Position numbers and translations under genes: made by a program | Shown: positions 1 through 62,577 of the stretch, one piece after another | Layout of the letters: every line of letters starts with the position of its first letter | How positions within the stretch are numbered: the stretch's first letter is position 1 | The notes under the pieces: generated by a model | Seen by the model: the letters and a program-made list of their open reading frames with translations, nothing else | What the model was told of the DNA's origin: nothing | Databases searched by the model: none | Assembly: GCA_009760855.2 (NCBI GenBank) | Contig: WPIO01000006.1 | Coordinates: forward strand, 8,277,501 to 8,341,500 | Direction: 5' to 3' | DNA length: 64,000 bases | Origin: Cristatella mucedo | Lineage: Eukaryota; Bryozoa; Phylactolaemata; Cristatellidae

Positions 1-1233
1 CCCTGCCAAGACACGTGGGTAGTTTTCTCTCTCTGCGACGGGTATTTGTTTTCTCCTTGCACCCTTGGGGTATTACCCTGGCAGCCTCGGGTACTTGCTA
101 GTCAGCGTATCCATCGCCGAAAACCGCACCCAGTCTTTGAAGTGGGGTGGTCATCAGCAGTTTTCCGAAAGTACGCCAGAAGTGCTCTTTCACCCTGATC
201 TCTACTACGTTTTCCGTGTGCTATGCACTCTAGCGATCCTAGAGAGTTTTAGTAACAACGGGCTGTCAACGGCACAACCCAGCTCACCTACTGCAGCTCA
301 TTCTAGTTACACACTACATTAGTCTTCTGCACATCGGCACTCCAAAAGGAACTAATTGAACTTCTGACACCAATGTTATGGCCTGCGATCCTCACCAGTT
401 CGGTAGGCGGCACAGCGCAAGAAATGTGCAGAGACCAGAAGCTCGCAGGATGCCAAAAGTAGCGATACAAAGCTCAATAACCTGCTCGGCCGTTCCTGTT
501 GGATTGGCCTGCTGCAAGCATGCACTGCTAGAGTCATAGTCCCCACCCTCTCAGCTCGTGATACCACGTGAAAAGGCTGGTGTAAAATCTAAGTGGACAT
601 GAAAGCTGCAAAGTAGCGACAAAGCTATAACAAGTAAAAATACAAGTGACAATGGTATACAAGGTGGAACAGGTAGGGAACGCATTCTCGTGGGAGAGCT
701 GAGGTCCATAATTTTAGTTTTGAACGAATCAAATTTGGCGCAATTGTTGATCTTGTTAACCAAAAAACATTGTGAGTAGGGATATCATAAATTTAGCCTC
801 CACACCGAATTGCATGTTTTTGTGAACCGATTCTTTTATCTAATACAGCTACTAGCATGCTGATCACACCTTTATAAAGCCAAGTAAAAGTAATCCGGTG
901 GAATATAACGTGTACAATAAGTTCCACTATAATGGTTTTAGACATTTTCACTTAGGAAATACCATCTTGTTGCGTTATTCAGTATGACCGACAACCTTGG
1001 TGGCTCACTTTTCCTTATACTGATTAGCAAGATACACATAGTCCCTAAAAAACGTTGTCTGTGAGTTACATCAATAGACCTAATTCATGAATACACACGC
1101 CTTCCGATAAAAAATGCCTCAGATTCAAAACCGATATTAGAGAAGGTGACCTAGCAAATATGTTCAGTAGTTTAGTGAAGATCCGTGTAAACGATGAGTG
1201 AAAGTATGCATTGCATCAATGAAAATAAGAAAA

Positions 1234-1322
1234 CTTAGCTGATTTAACAGCCTCGTTTGCATAGCGGCAGAAGAGCCTTTACCGCTTTTAACACCAGTTG
1301 CAGCGGGCAATACACGATCAAT
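1234..1322 (-). repeat. SINE-1 3' part inside R1 copy 1
   Basis: On the minus strand this reads through the SINE-1 body to its end, which is read on the plus strand as TTAGCTGATTTAACAGCCTC. It is absent from R1 copy 2, so it was inserted after the copies separated or lost from the other. Confidence 0.65.
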
Positions 1323-2289
1323 ACATCTTTGGTACTGAGTACTCAAATAGCAATCCTAATCGTGAGAAAATTAAGATGTATTTAAAAAAAATAGTAGAAT
1401 ACTATTAAAGACTAGCTTCTACCAGTAAAACTTTGTAAAACTGCAATATTGCTTTGGAAGGCCAGTTGGAATGTCTGCTGACTTAGACGACGAGCCTGCC
1501 CCACTGATTGAGAAGTTCAGAATTCTTAGTTGATGGATCAAAATCTGTATAGAAGAAAAATGATCATTTTTCAAAATTGTAAGTAATTTTCTTTTAAAAC
1601 GAATACAAATCTAATTTATGAAAATATGTAGTCAGCAGGGTAGCGAATCAGCGTCGAGTTGCTCATATGGAAATTACGTATGTTTTGCTAACTATATAGT
1701 ATGGCTCCATGTAGAATCGGGGGCTTATTCTATTCTTATGCACGCGAAGCAGGGAAGCGTCAGTCATCGCTCTGAGCGACAGCAACCGGGGTCGTAGTTG
1801 CAGAGAGTGAAAGCTGCTGGAATGTCACTCTCACCTCTTTGGACACACTTTTAAGTTCAATAGTGCTATAATATATCACACAGGCCTAAATTTAAACATG
1901 CCGCACATACTGTGGTCTGCACTCAAAATGAAAAAGCTTTCGAACGGCTTGAGCTGCCGGCATGACTGATTCCTACTCGCCTTCATTTAGAGAAAACAAC
2001 ACCTTATCATATGTTGCTGTCAACATAGGCGTATGCATGATTGCAATTAGAAAAGGAAAAATGTTCCTGCAATTATCACATATCGTGCTTAATTTTAAAG
2101 AGTACACAACGTTGCCCCCTCCACCTGTTTATAACTATCTGCCTGACTTACTCAGACAAGGAGCCCCAGACTCGTTGCAAGTGTTCAAAATAACACATCG
2201 GCGTGTCATAAGGACGGCTAGTTGCAGTAACAGTTGTCATAAGGACGGCTAGTTGCAGTAATAGTTGCGCGACCTCGGCTCAAAAATGC

Positions 2290-2960
2290 TCGATTGGGTT
2301 AACGTCCGAAGAGTGACTCGGCCAGTCGGTGCATAGCCTGCACAGGTGGCTAATCGATTGCGAATGAATTGTCAAAAAATTAACTTTGGCTGCTATGTGC
2401 TTTGGGTCGTGTTGTGTTTGAAAATGCAGCGCAGTCCATGGAGTGCCATCGCACTTGGGAGTCCAATGTTTTGAATGTCTAAATAACTGTCGTGAGTCGT
2501 AATGCCCGGTCTTCAGTGATGGATACCGAATACATCTTTACTGACGCACCTCATTTTGTGACACCTTTTCCGCGACTTTGACAATTGCCTGCAAGTATTT
2601 GGTCTAGTAGGCTTCGTTGGGTTGCCAAAGCTCATGAAGCCTTCTCTTTGAAAGAGTTTGAGTTTCAGTTCGAAAAGAGCCCCAGTTGGCTTGTGTCACT
2701 CCATAAAACTCCACCCAAATCTTCGGCAGTCCAGATGATCCGAGCCTTGGCCGACTGTAAACAGCTCACCTTATTCTTTTTGGACTGATTTACTTTTCTC
2801 CTTGCGACTCTAAAATGCAGACCGGCATTGTCCAATCACCTTATGACGGCGTAACTGATAATTCACTTCCCAGACGCTGCTTGCAGACGTTGAGCGTGAG
2901 CTCTCGCCGATCTAAACTGTCTTATCGCCTCCTACTTTTAGGTTGGGCTTTCTCTCCCAG
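2290..2960 (-). pseudogene. Tc1/mariner-type transposase remnant in R1 copy 1
   Basis: The reverse strand translates, with frame shifts, to QHDPKHIAAK and further on DWPSHSSDVNPIEHF. These match the Tc1 catalytic-core patterns QxDPKHxA and WPSxSxDxNPIE. Farther 5' on that strand are pieces like the central Tc1 region. Stops and shifts make it non-functional. Confidence 0.7.
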
Positions 2961-3309
2961 TGATCGCGAATGACCGTCCCGACCGAGAAGCATTTTCAGG
3001 GCTCCTGGTCTTCACCACCTTGCCCACACTTTGCGCTAATGTACTCTTCGGTATTAATAGAGTAGCAGGACTTTGACATGATGGAGAGCTGGTCAAAGGA
3101 AATGTAGCCGTCAAGGAACGACGGCAGCACTATCATCACCAGCTTTATTATTGGTAACACAAGTACCGAGCCTTTTTTACACCGGTCGCTCTCCCCAAAC
3201 CATCTATATATTAAGATCCACCCCCCAGTGCCCCAGTCCCCCGGCAGTCCAATAGGTTTCATTCGCAATCGATACCCAGCGTAAGCGTCCACACATCATG
3301 TATTTATGA

Positions 3310-3510
3310 TAAGCAATACAAATAATAATATTAATATACTTGTATAGCACCCTCATGGAAACTAATCTTTTTCTAGGCTCTTTACAGATGCTGAAAAGGA
3401 AGCGTGGTTGAATGGTTAGTGGTAAGGCGCTCAATGACAACAAACATAACATGGTTTTGAGGCGACATGCACGAGTCAACACACAAATATGGTTAGTGGC
3501 AGCATGCAGG
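3310..3510 (-). repeat. LINE family A 3' UTR and tail, minus strand
   Basis: It shares the family A 3' sequence: an ATT-type tail, AGTGCC-like end block, and the repeated ...GCATGCTGCCACTAACCATA... region. It sits in the part of R1 copy 1 missing from copy 2, so it looks like a later insertion. Confidence 0.6.
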
Positions 3511-4503
3511 GGGGGCCAGCAAGCATAAACCAAAGACGAATCTTATTTACCCAGGATGTGCTGTGATGAATCCCGAGTCGCAGTACACCAGCGCTTGCGG
3601 CACAGTTATCGTGCGTTATGCATATGCAAGTAATAGCCTGGGAATCTTCAGCCTCATAAATTGTAGCCTTCATGGAGCTGGATAATTTGGCAACCTAAAG
3701 CCTGGTTTAGAGTCTTGATTCCTACGAGCTCCGAGTCTTCGGTGCATACGCCACCAATACTGTGGGGCGGTCCAGGCTTAGGGAAGACTTGGCCAAGACT
3801 CGGCGGCCAAACACGTTTCTAATTTTTAGCCAAGATTTAGCAAGTTACCAAATCACAGACGCCGTTCTGGCCACACCTACTGCCTTGCTTAGCAAGGAAT
3901 GGCAGACGACTTGACCATCGATTACGTCGATGCGTTTCTGGCAAGTCTCTGTTCATGGGACACACTGAATTTGGAATTTAAGAATCAGATTTTGATGAGG
4001 CGAGCGAGGAAGGCTATAGCGAAGAGGTTTCATTCTATCGGAATTTGTGTTTGCGAAGCCTGGCTGCAGAGAAAAGCCATTGCTATCCGATGAATTCTCA
4101 GTGGGCGGAGTAAGTAAGAAGTCAGCTTTGGAGCAAGACTGCCGTCTAAACTTCCTACAATCCGGAACACCGTAGTAAGACTCCGAGTTGGTAGGAAGCA
4201 GGATTCGTCTAAACCAGGCTGTAAGCTTGACGGGTGAGCTTTTTCCTGCTAAAGAAATAATGCTCAACGACTTGGCTTTACAATTCCGGCTCGTGTGCAG
4301 CCTTTAATTTACGGCATAAGCTGATGTAGGGACCGTTTGTTGGTGCCCTTTTCTTGTCAAACCCGCCATTTTTAAGCTGCATTGCAATATTTGTAGTTAA
4401 TTTTGTGTCTATTCTCCAAATTTGGCATCATTTTTGCTGAAATTCATACGTAAGAAGACATTAGTTAGCTGACATAGCCTACATCCCGGATTAGTTCCGG
4501 TCA

Positions 4504-4676
4504 GGGCTGAGCCGTAATAGTCCAGGAGGTAATGTCTTGCTCTTCCCTACCGAGGTCGTGGGTTCGAATCCTGCAGTTGAGCGATCCTTGGTTGACAAGT
4601 GCACGTAGTGGTGATAGCCGATAAAGGTCGTATGCCACTATACAAACGTGGCTGTTAAATCAGCTAAGATTTTCTT
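4504..4676 (+). repeat. SINE-1, near full length
   Basis: It has a tRNA-like head with a B box (GGTTCGAATCC near 4561), a body containing GGTGATAGCCG, and the family end GGCTGTTAAATCAGCTAA. This is the diagnostic SINE-1 layout used for the other copies. Confidence 0.8.
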
Positions 4677-4879
4677 TTAGGTAAGCCTGCTAACCGAACA
4701 AAGCTAACCTAAGTCTAGACCTTCCAAAGACTTTTGTGATTGAGGGTACTTACACACACACTAAATAACTAACAAATCTTGCTTATTATAGAGGTAGATA
4801 GATCGCCTGGCAGTACTCCAAATGGATGCTGATTCTTTGGTGCAGCCATCCATTCCTGTTTATAATATGTATCTCCGTC

Positions 4880-5127
4880 AGTAACTCCAAAAAGTCATAA
4901 AGACCATGTGGGTGTTACGCAGGAGAGTTTTGTATAGCGCACTCACAGCCTAAGCGGCTTTCGGTACGCATTCGGTAGCCAACAGACTTCGTCTCACGCA
5001 ACAAAGAGAAAGTGGGAAGCATAGCAGAGTTAGGAGAGCAGTTGAGGTAGTGAGTAGCATGGAAGTAGCAGCTCAGGACCGCTGAAAAGGATGAGCCATA
5101 GTCGGCAGTAGGAGAGTAGTTGCTATA
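4880..5127 (-). repeat. LINE family B 3' end, minus strand
   Basis: The reverse complement matches the C-terminal coding and 3' UTR of family B elements at 28900-29150 and 47090-47310, including CGTGAGACGAAGTCTGTTGG and the GTGGAGTTAC end. It abuts repeat R2. Confidence 0.75.
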
Positions 5128-5680
5128 CACTAATGCTTTACGCTGTTAAGGGATAGGAAGTCCACTGCCGAGATGAATGGGGGAGGAGATAAATGAGCAC
5201 AGGCTTGACGGTTCGGTGCCACCGGCAAGTTCAATCGAAGCCAGGTGCCTGCTTAGCTTGCTGCAGCAGTGCCTAGCTATGTGGCTATGCTCGCCGGCAG
5301 CTGGCTTGCAGTGCTGCTGACTCGAGACGGTGCACTGCAGGCTTAGGCACGAATTAGGGGATGCCTGCATTTTCCCTCTGCAGCACTTTGTGAGATTGCA
5401 CTTACATGTATAGAGATGAGTGGTGGTGATGGTGGCAGTGGTGGGGAGAGGTAGCCGACATCAGCAGCTCCACCCCGACCCCAGCCTGAGGCTCGGCTAG
5501 CAGCTTTGCCGTTAGCATTGAACGAACGACCCTGTGGGCATTCGGACCGATCAGTCTACGTGTGAATGGAACTGTGGACCTTGGTCGCCACACTTCTGGG
5601 TCCCCAGCTGCTGGGAGGGATGTGGCTTTTCTGCAGGTGCTGTGGAGCTTGTTAGCCACACTTCTAGGGCTGCTGCCACT
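5128..5680. repeat. Repeat R2, copy 1
   Basis: It matches 24788-25344 almost base for base; I count only a few substitutions per hundred bases. The shared block begins at CACTAATGCT and ends near GCCACTG. I recognise no coding capacity or transposon ends. Confidence 0.85.
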
Positions 5681-5799
5681 GGAGGAGTGGAGTTTCCACC
5701 TTTCTAAAGAAAGGTCTTCTTGATCTGCACTCAGACTCGACTGAAAGCCTCGATACCCTCACTGATGCAGTGAACATGACAGAGCCGGATCAGCTTAAT

Positions 5800-6063
5800 T
5801 TTTACTGTAAGCATAGAGACTGGCGTCACAGATAAATGGAAACAGTCGAATGGCAGTACAGATTGAGGGGAAAAAGCAGACGTGGACCAAGAAATAGTAA
5901 AACCGGCCTAGACAGAAAGAAAGACTTACAGCCTAGGCTGGCTGAGACAGAAAGGGACAAAGAGTGAAACCGATAGACTGATTAAATAAAAAAATAGCTG
6001 TGCTGATAGAGAAGAGATGTGGATAGTCCAACAGGCAAATTATACGGGAGAAATGTAACGTTT
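5800..6063. repeat. Repeat R4, copy 1
   Basis: It matches 34590-34891 in parts such as GTGAAACCGATAGACTGATT and GAGATGTGGATAGTCCAA. Both copies are directly followed by a minus-strand SINE-1, so the repeat and SINE may form one composite element. Confidence 0.65.
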
Positions 6064-6137
6064 GCTAATTCAACAGCCTCATTTTTATAGCAGCAGAAGA
6101 ACATTACCGGCTTGCACTACGGCTTGCTAGTGCCTTC
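6064..6137 (-). repeat. SINE-1 3' fragment
   Basis: AACAGCCTC then TTTTTATAGCAGCAGAAGA is the reverse of the SINE-1 end. It breaks off into a LINE 3' fragment. Confidence 0.6.
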
Positions 6138-6275
6138 GGAGAACTCAATCTCTTTCTAGGCACTTTGCATTTGTTGCGAAGGAAGCATGGTCAATCGGGT
6201 TGTATTGGTGCGTTTAATGAACACCAAGCTTTACATGGTTAGAGGTTAAATGCACAGGGTCAGCTTGCAAAGATG
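6138..6275 (-). repeat. LINE family A 3' UTR fragment
   Basis: The reverse complement carries the GTGCCTAGAAAGAGATTGAG block and the upstream GCATTTAACCTCTAACCATG region seen in other family A ends. Confidence 0.6.
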
Positions 6276-7639
6276 AATTGCAACGCCAGAACCACCGTCC
6301 TTGAAAATTCCATAGCATTTAGTATTTGGTGATTTTCTACTTTACACTTGACCACTGACAGGCTAGAAAGATGGACGATTTACACAATGTGCGTCACGTT
6401 AACAAATGAGCTCGTTTCTCTTATGTAATGGGCAATAACAATAAATCAACCAATGCTTCGAATTATGTCTATAAATGGCGATGTAGATTCTGATGTGACT
6501 ATGTTAACTGCAGGAAAAATATTCGCATGATGCCATTCCAGAAAGTTTACTTTGATCGCCATTCGACGCGGTATTGGCTGTGGATAGACGATCCTTGGAA
6601 GCTATCGCCTCGCTTACAGCCGCCAATAAAGGATTGACAGCTGCAGGACTCTAACTCGCGAGCTGGTCGGAAAGTGGTAGCACCTTACGCTTGAGCTAAT
6701 ACATAGGGGCTTGGCTAGTGAAGCGACACTCGAAGGCTCGCATGGCAGCCTCCAGACGCTCCGGACAGCTTCCGGAGCGTCTCACGTTTGGCGCCGTGAG
6801 TTAGGATATCTGAATAGGCTGGCTGCACGAATGGCTGCATCGCGAATGCGTTGCAGGCGTCTCCTGATTTTCCTTAAGGACGCATGTGCGTCGATCTAAT
6901 GCGCGAAATTGCAATCCGTAACATTTTACGCCGCCTACATTGGCCCGTTTGAATTTTGCGGGACATGTCGTCTTACGACTAATCTCGGGCCGGGCAGTCG
7001 GCAGGATGGAGCCGAGACCGCCGGGATGATTATCGTTCAGGATCGAAGAAGTGTTGTATATGTGCATATCACGTGATATGCTGAGAGCAGCACTGCTGCC
7101 AGGAAGACATATTCCTGTCGGTGTCCACAAGAATCTCTCAGTGAGCAGCTCTGAGTGCACTAAGAGGTTAAAGACGCAAAATACTCACAATCTGACATAG
7201 ACAGAAGGAGTCAAATAGAATTCTGCTTCGTGGGTTCACATGCAGGCTATACAGTGGTAACAACAATATCGAAGTTTCAGGAAATCTCACCCGTGAAAGA
7301 GGATTGTGATTTTCGAGACATAATAAGTGTGTTCACCGAGATTTAGTGCTCGAGATGCTATTTCCTAATATTGATGGAATAAGCGTCTCTGACACCCGTT
7401 CTTTGATTTTTTGATAAAGACTAAAACTAGGAGCCGCTGGCGCACTCTTGGAAATGACCATCTGGGATGCCATTGCAAGGTCATATAGAAAAGCTCGTGA
7501 GACGTTTTTTAGCCAGAAGTTTTATTTTGCTATTTTTATTGAAGCCACTTCGCTGTCTGAAACCTATTGATTAGTTCAGACCGAAATGTCCGCGACAGCG
7601 TGTCGTATCATTTATTGAAGCGACCTCAATTACGTAGAC
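6276..7639. other. Upstream flank, no gene recognised
   Basis: There is no recognisable coding sequence. Short open frames on both strands overlap and look like chance. A perfect inverted repeat, AGACGCTCCGG / CCGGAGCGTCT, spans 6754-6782 with a 7-nt spacer. Confidence 0.5.
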
Positions 7640-9659
7640 ATGTCTGCAGGCCACTTCGAAGGTCCGCACTGAAATCGGCAAGTAGAATCTGGGCGACTGG
7701 CAGCAAGGGCTGGCTCCGTAACGCTACCCGCGCGCCTTTCCAGTATAGCTAAGTGGTCTAACCCAAATAATCGCCTGCTCGTCAACATTGCGCATCCTTA
7801 TATCAGCTGTAAGCTATAGACATCCAAAATGGCTACCGCGGTGACATCGGTGGGACAATTGACCACGCGGAGCCGCTCCAGGTGCGTAGCTGGCAGCGAC
7901 AAGCTGCAGTCTCTGCTATTGGCGCCAGCAGCTTGCCGCCGCCGCCGCCGGCTGCGCTGGGCGGTTTTGGGTGAATTCAAGATTCAACCCCTTCAAGAAT
8001 TCACCCCTCCTCAGTGCTGCGGCGTTTAAAGCTCTATATCAACGGTCTGAAAAACCGAGCGTGTGCTTGAGAGAGATACTGGTAGTTTTTCCCCCATTCA
8101 AAGCCACCCACACGCCAATGTTTGGGAAAGGCAGTTCCATGTCAACCATCAACTCGATTGAAAAAGTGCAGAGCAATCTGCTGGTGCAGGTGTCCACCGA
8201 CGGCATTTTAAAATAGCCACTGGAAAGTCCGAGGTCGGCCCTCTCGGGAAACTTCCGGCAACGCTTCTAGTCTCAGCACACCGCAGCTGGACCGTTTTCG
8301 AAGTGAGCAACGAGAGAGCCGTCGAAAGCAACGCGGGCATTTTCCGCTATTAAAGATTACGAAATGCACAAGCTTTATCCGCGAACCGCATCGGTGCAGC
8401 TGACCTCGGTGTCGATTAGTCAAATAGGCGCGGCGTTTGGCGACAGACGTGCCGTGAGAATCTGCGCCTGCGACTCGGCGCGCCAAAGAGGAGCGAGCGG
8501 CCGAGACGCTGCCGCCGATTGGCGGCCGCTCCGAGCTCTGAGCGAGAGCGGCTCTTGGCGCTCGAGCTCCGCAAAACGAGCTGAGGCTTCCTTATGCGGA
8601 ACTGCGGCGTCCTCACTTTCCTAACCTCATCGAGCAGTCAATCGTCGCCGGCGGCGGCCTTCGCCTAGGCTAAGAGGCAATCCTGGCATTCGGCTTTCCT
8701 CCGTGGTGAGCAGGACCGTCGAGGAGAAATCAGATATCAGAGATCGGTATTTACTCTCCCGCATGCAGCTCAAGCGCGCACGTCACACCTCTCTCTCGTA
8801 TTTCGTCACGATATTATGATTAGGCGGCTTCGCAGCGACGCACACTCTCTTGCCGCCGTCTGCGGCGCATACTTTCCAGCAGTCCTGAGCTGCTGCTTCC
8901 AGCCGACTCACTTTCCCGACTGCCCTCCAGAAGTAGCTACGCTACTCGCTTTCTCGTTGTCGCGTGAGATGTAGTCCACTAGCTAACGCCTTCGCACCGA
9001 AGGCCGCTTAGGCTTTGAGTGCTATTAAGAAAACTCTCATGCGTAGCACCCACTTGGTCCTCGAGGCTCGGTGGCGCTATAGGCGAAATTAAAATAAGCT
9101 TGAACTCATACATAACATGCTAATGGAAAGTCCTGGGGTCGGAAGTTGATGTACCGACGCCGGTGCTTCTAGTGGGACTCGGAAAACGAAGGCGACTCGC
9201 GCTTGCGGCGTTTCCTCAGCGCGGAACCATCTTTTCCTCGCACCGGTTCTGCGTGCATCTTTCGGCCCCAAGCTTCTCTGCCTGCGTAAAGGGGCATCGC
9301 TTGTCACCGCTTCGGATATCGTAACTTGCGTTGAAATCGGCCAGATCTGCCGAGGCGCCGACCACTGGCTGCTCGCCTCGCTGCGGCAGCGACCGAACGA
9401 CAGCGAATGGGCAACTGAGCTCGGGGTCAGCTGCCCGCCTCCATTCCAGCGTACTGCAGGAGGCAGTTGACCTGCTGCGGACCGCCGCTATGGCGAGCCC
9501 TACATCGCCAGTTCTCTTGACCGCCAATACTTCCCGTCGAGGTTTTTGTAGGCCGTATCAGTTTCGGTGGACTCGGTGCATCTGCGTGGCCTCCGCTCTC
9601 GACCTCTTCTCCCGGCGATGAACCCGTGTTTCTGAGGCTCCTGCCGCCGCTAGCCGACC
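7640..9659 (+). promoter_or_regulatory. CpG-rich region upstream of the RPTP start, probable promoter and 5' UTR
   Basis: CG dinucleotides are clearly denser from about 7640 to 10650 than elsewhere in the window. Landmarks are a (GCC)n run near 7936, the GC-rich stretch 8440-8600 and the first exon. No clear TATA box lies near the start codon. The transcription start cannot be fixed by eye. An inverted repeat (7969-7978 with 7997-8006) and a LINE 3' end lie inside. Confidence 0.4.
8860..9072 (+). repeat. LINE family B 3' end inside the CpG-rich promoter region
   Basis: Sequence such as CCTGAGCTGCTGCTTCCA, GCGTGAGATGTAGTC, then CACCGAAGGCCGCTTAGGC and TTGAGTGC aligns with the family B end at 16985-17195. 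It is more diverged and richer in CG than other copies. It lies 590 bp or more before the RPTP start codon. Confidence 0.65.
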
Positions 9660-59550
<49,891 letters not shown>

Positions 59551-62500
59551 CCCCCACCCTCCCATCCACCGCCGCCCTTCTGCCATATTGCGACGGCCTG
59601 CGAGCTGACAGGTGACGTCGGGCGGAGCCACCGTCGCCGAGGGACGCAACTGTGAGCCGCCGAGCCCTCCTTGCAGCATGCCGCATAGGTGCAATCTGTA
59701 GATGAATGCGCCCCCCCCCCCCTAGACACAGTCAGCCATTCAGGGTTGCTCTCCTGGTTGCCCTGCCAGCTGACTGCCTGCCAGCCAGACGAGGCCTACT
59801 TGAGTGGTGTGGCGCTTTCACTTGCATGTCCGCTTCCGTAGCCCTTGTTTCTATTTCCTCAGTTTTTGCTCGGCGTGCATACGTATCGGCTTCATTTTTG
59901 GCAGCCTGCACGATAGGCATCGCCGAACTGCCCTCTTCCCCTCTCCACAGGCAATACCTAGCAGCTTCTCTGTACATGGTTTTCATTTCATGGCCGTTTA
60001 TCAAGCGTATTAGCTATTGCATTTCGCCTCACCAGGCCAACGCCAGTGCCGGATCGTACGAGGCACTGGCACGTGCAATAACTGGCATTGGTGTACATGT
60101 TTGCCACGTGCTGCTCGGCATTCGTGAGCGTTCCGGAGCTGCTCAAAGCTCGGTGCTGCTGCCTCGGTGATGCTTCGTTCGTAGTCCGAGCAGAGGCTGT
60201 GCCACCAGCATGGCACACGACTGATGTAAGTCGCAGGCTTGTTGCTAGGTGTGCCCATCTGGGCTGAGATTATTTATGCGATCGTTGTCTTCGTAGCTCA
60301 CTGGCTCAATCGCATCACATAGCTCTGTATGTATGTACCTGATGTTTTTGATTATTCGGGGTGCGCTTAGGACTCGCCCGGCACATTGTTTTGTGGTCAC
60401 TTCTCTGGATATATCCGCTCTGTGCAACTAATTGCCCCCTCCCATGTGTACCACCATGCAGGCCACTGCCTGTATGCATTGGGCACCATAAAAAGTCATG
60501 ATGAAGTGGCAATCAGTCTGCAATGCCGCTCAGCTGCTTGCCTCCCTTTGGTAGCAGCAATCGTAACTTCTTTATATGTAATTGCACTGACTTCGCTGCT
60601 TAAGCTCAGCTTATTTTTCTAATACATTTAAAATATAATTGTCGTTACTGTCGTAGTGTGTGACATCGATGGCACTGTATGCTGGCCCCTTTGCAGGCTG
60701 CATCTTGCCAATCCGGTGCTGCGTTATGCCACGGCTGCGGTGCTTCTTTGAGACAATGCTCTGTGACACACATGAACAACCTGTTTCAAGCATATATGAA
60801 ATACAGGACCACTGCACCATGCTGCTTCAAGTATTTAAGTAAAAATAAGCACGGCACACATGACAGTGCAGTAAAATGACTCAATGAGCTGCATGTTAGC
60901 CGAATACAGCACCGTTTACAGGTTCGCTATTATTCTTGGCTAGCATAATTAAAGGATTGCCTTCAGAACGAAGATTGTCTTCGGAAAAACTACAACTGTC
61001 CTCATTCGGACACGGCTAGTTAGTCATGGGCTAACGACCGTCTAGCTATTCTTGAAGTGACCGATCATCAACAGGATAATTATACTGCCCTGCTTTCGTC
61101 CAAGGGGTGGCCAAGCCTACCAGGTTGGCAGTAGAGGCAGGATGCCTTTGTAATAACCGGTCGTGTGTGTACAGCTGTTGGGAAAAGCACGGTTCTAGGT
61201 GCTGATTTTCAGGCTCGACGCAGCCATAAGACGTTCGTACGTTGCTGGACGGCACGTATGAAACCATTACTGTAGGTAAGAGTTTCGCGTGGCCAAAGCC
61301 ATCGGTAGCATGTGCATCCTGATTGTGCACCTTAAGCCCCAAACGTCAGCACAGTAGGCAGTCAGCACAGTAGGCAGTCGGAGGCTTCGCAGAGTTGCCT
61401 GTCCCTGTCCCGGCGCTGCGACGACTTGCCAACGAATGATCCTTGCTCTTACAAAAGCATCGGACCGTGCTGAAAGAACAAGGAGTAATAGTCACTCGCA
61501 CGTTCATCATTTCCGCTCAACCATGCAACCCCTGATACAGGCAGCTTTATTGCTTTGGACCTGCTATCGAAGTTCTAGAGAAGCTTTCATGAGTACTTAG
61601 GTATCCATAGATGTAACTGCCTGCATCAGTTACCGAAACGTACGAGTTGTGTCAGTTAATGTCTACAATCGAAACGATTAATAAGTGACACTTATTCTCA
61701 TGTCTCATTCATTTACTTATCCTTTCAACTTGCGTGACGATGTGCTCGCTTTATCTCAAGAAATAGGTCATTGGGCTATTTCACCTATTGCATAACAAAA
61801 GAAGATTCACTCATGTCTTATAATTCGTTCACGTCAATCAATAGCCTCCATTTTTGTATGTTTAACTCTAAGCGATAAAACGTACTGAACGAGACCTGCT
61901 GAATGCATTTTATTAGCATGCACAAAGCAGGAATTTTTTAAAGGTACATACCTTGACCATCACTTCAATAAGCCTCCCACAACTGTTTTTCACACCTTAC
62001 AATTTTAACAGGACGTGAGCAGATTGCCTTTCAATTACAAAAAACTTGCTTCAAACTTCCGAATACTTCGGTGCCAGGGACCTTAAGAACAAGGACTCTT
62101 ATTTTAGACTTACTGTAGATTAGAAAATATAACTACTGTTAGGAGTATTACGACATGAGTATTCTGAATAAATTTAAAAAAACCATTAGTAGGAAGCCCC
62201 ATGCGTAAAACCTAAAAGAGGGGCTATGCTGCAGAAAAGATAGTGGCACCTTAGAAAGTAGCTGAAATACAAAACAGCTTGTTTATAAACATGCTCACTG
62301 TGCCAAAAGGTAATTTAGCTGGGCTAGGATTACCAGAGACCTCAGCGGTCAGATTCCAATATCCTTTAGATTTCTTGGGTTAATATAAATTGGCAGCACC
62401 GCTTTAGCAGCCTGTAGAATAGGTATTCATTAACATCACTGAAGAGACATCTAACATCTACCTGCACAACGACACGTTTTTGGATTAGCATATTTCATCC

Positions 62501-62577
62501 AGTGCCAAGTCGGACTACTTTCAGCTAAGGAACATCGTCAACAACAGGATCAGCTTTGTACAAGACAATAGCAATAT
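59551..62577. other. 3' UTR and downstream flank, no further gene recognised
   Basis: No exon motif follows the stop. A first candidate poly(A) signal variant ATTAAA lies at 60948-60953; I see no canonical AATAAA before it. A short direct repeat, GTCAGCACAGTAGGCA twice, is near 61347-61379. From about 61500 the sequence is AT-rich and featureless. Confidence 0.4.

Larger units (their letters stand above)
1..4340. repeat. Long repeat R1, copy 1 (starts before the window)
   Basis: Sequence from base 1 matches 12216 onward with few differences, then continues as interrupted homology to about 4340 (ending at about 15440 in copy 2). Copy 1 has extra material at about 770-1580 (including a SINE) and at 3070-3835 (including a LINE tail). 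It carries a broken Tc1-like transposase on the minus strand. A short open frame at 65-322 recurs in copy 2 but I do not recognise it. Confidence 0.8.

Noticed and set aside
65-322. 85-codon frame beginning MGYYPGSLGYLL, with a 90-codon twin at 12280-12552
   Set aside because: Shared only because R1 is duplicated. No evidence of selection or function.
4504-4600. True tRNA gene
   Set aside because: It has A and B boxes but no cloverleaf or anticodon arm that I can fold, and the same unit recurs with a SINE body and end.
59706-60170. 154-codon frame after the RPTP stop
   Set aside because: No domain or homology, and it lies in the presumed 3' UTR and flank. Competing frames on the other strand are equally long.
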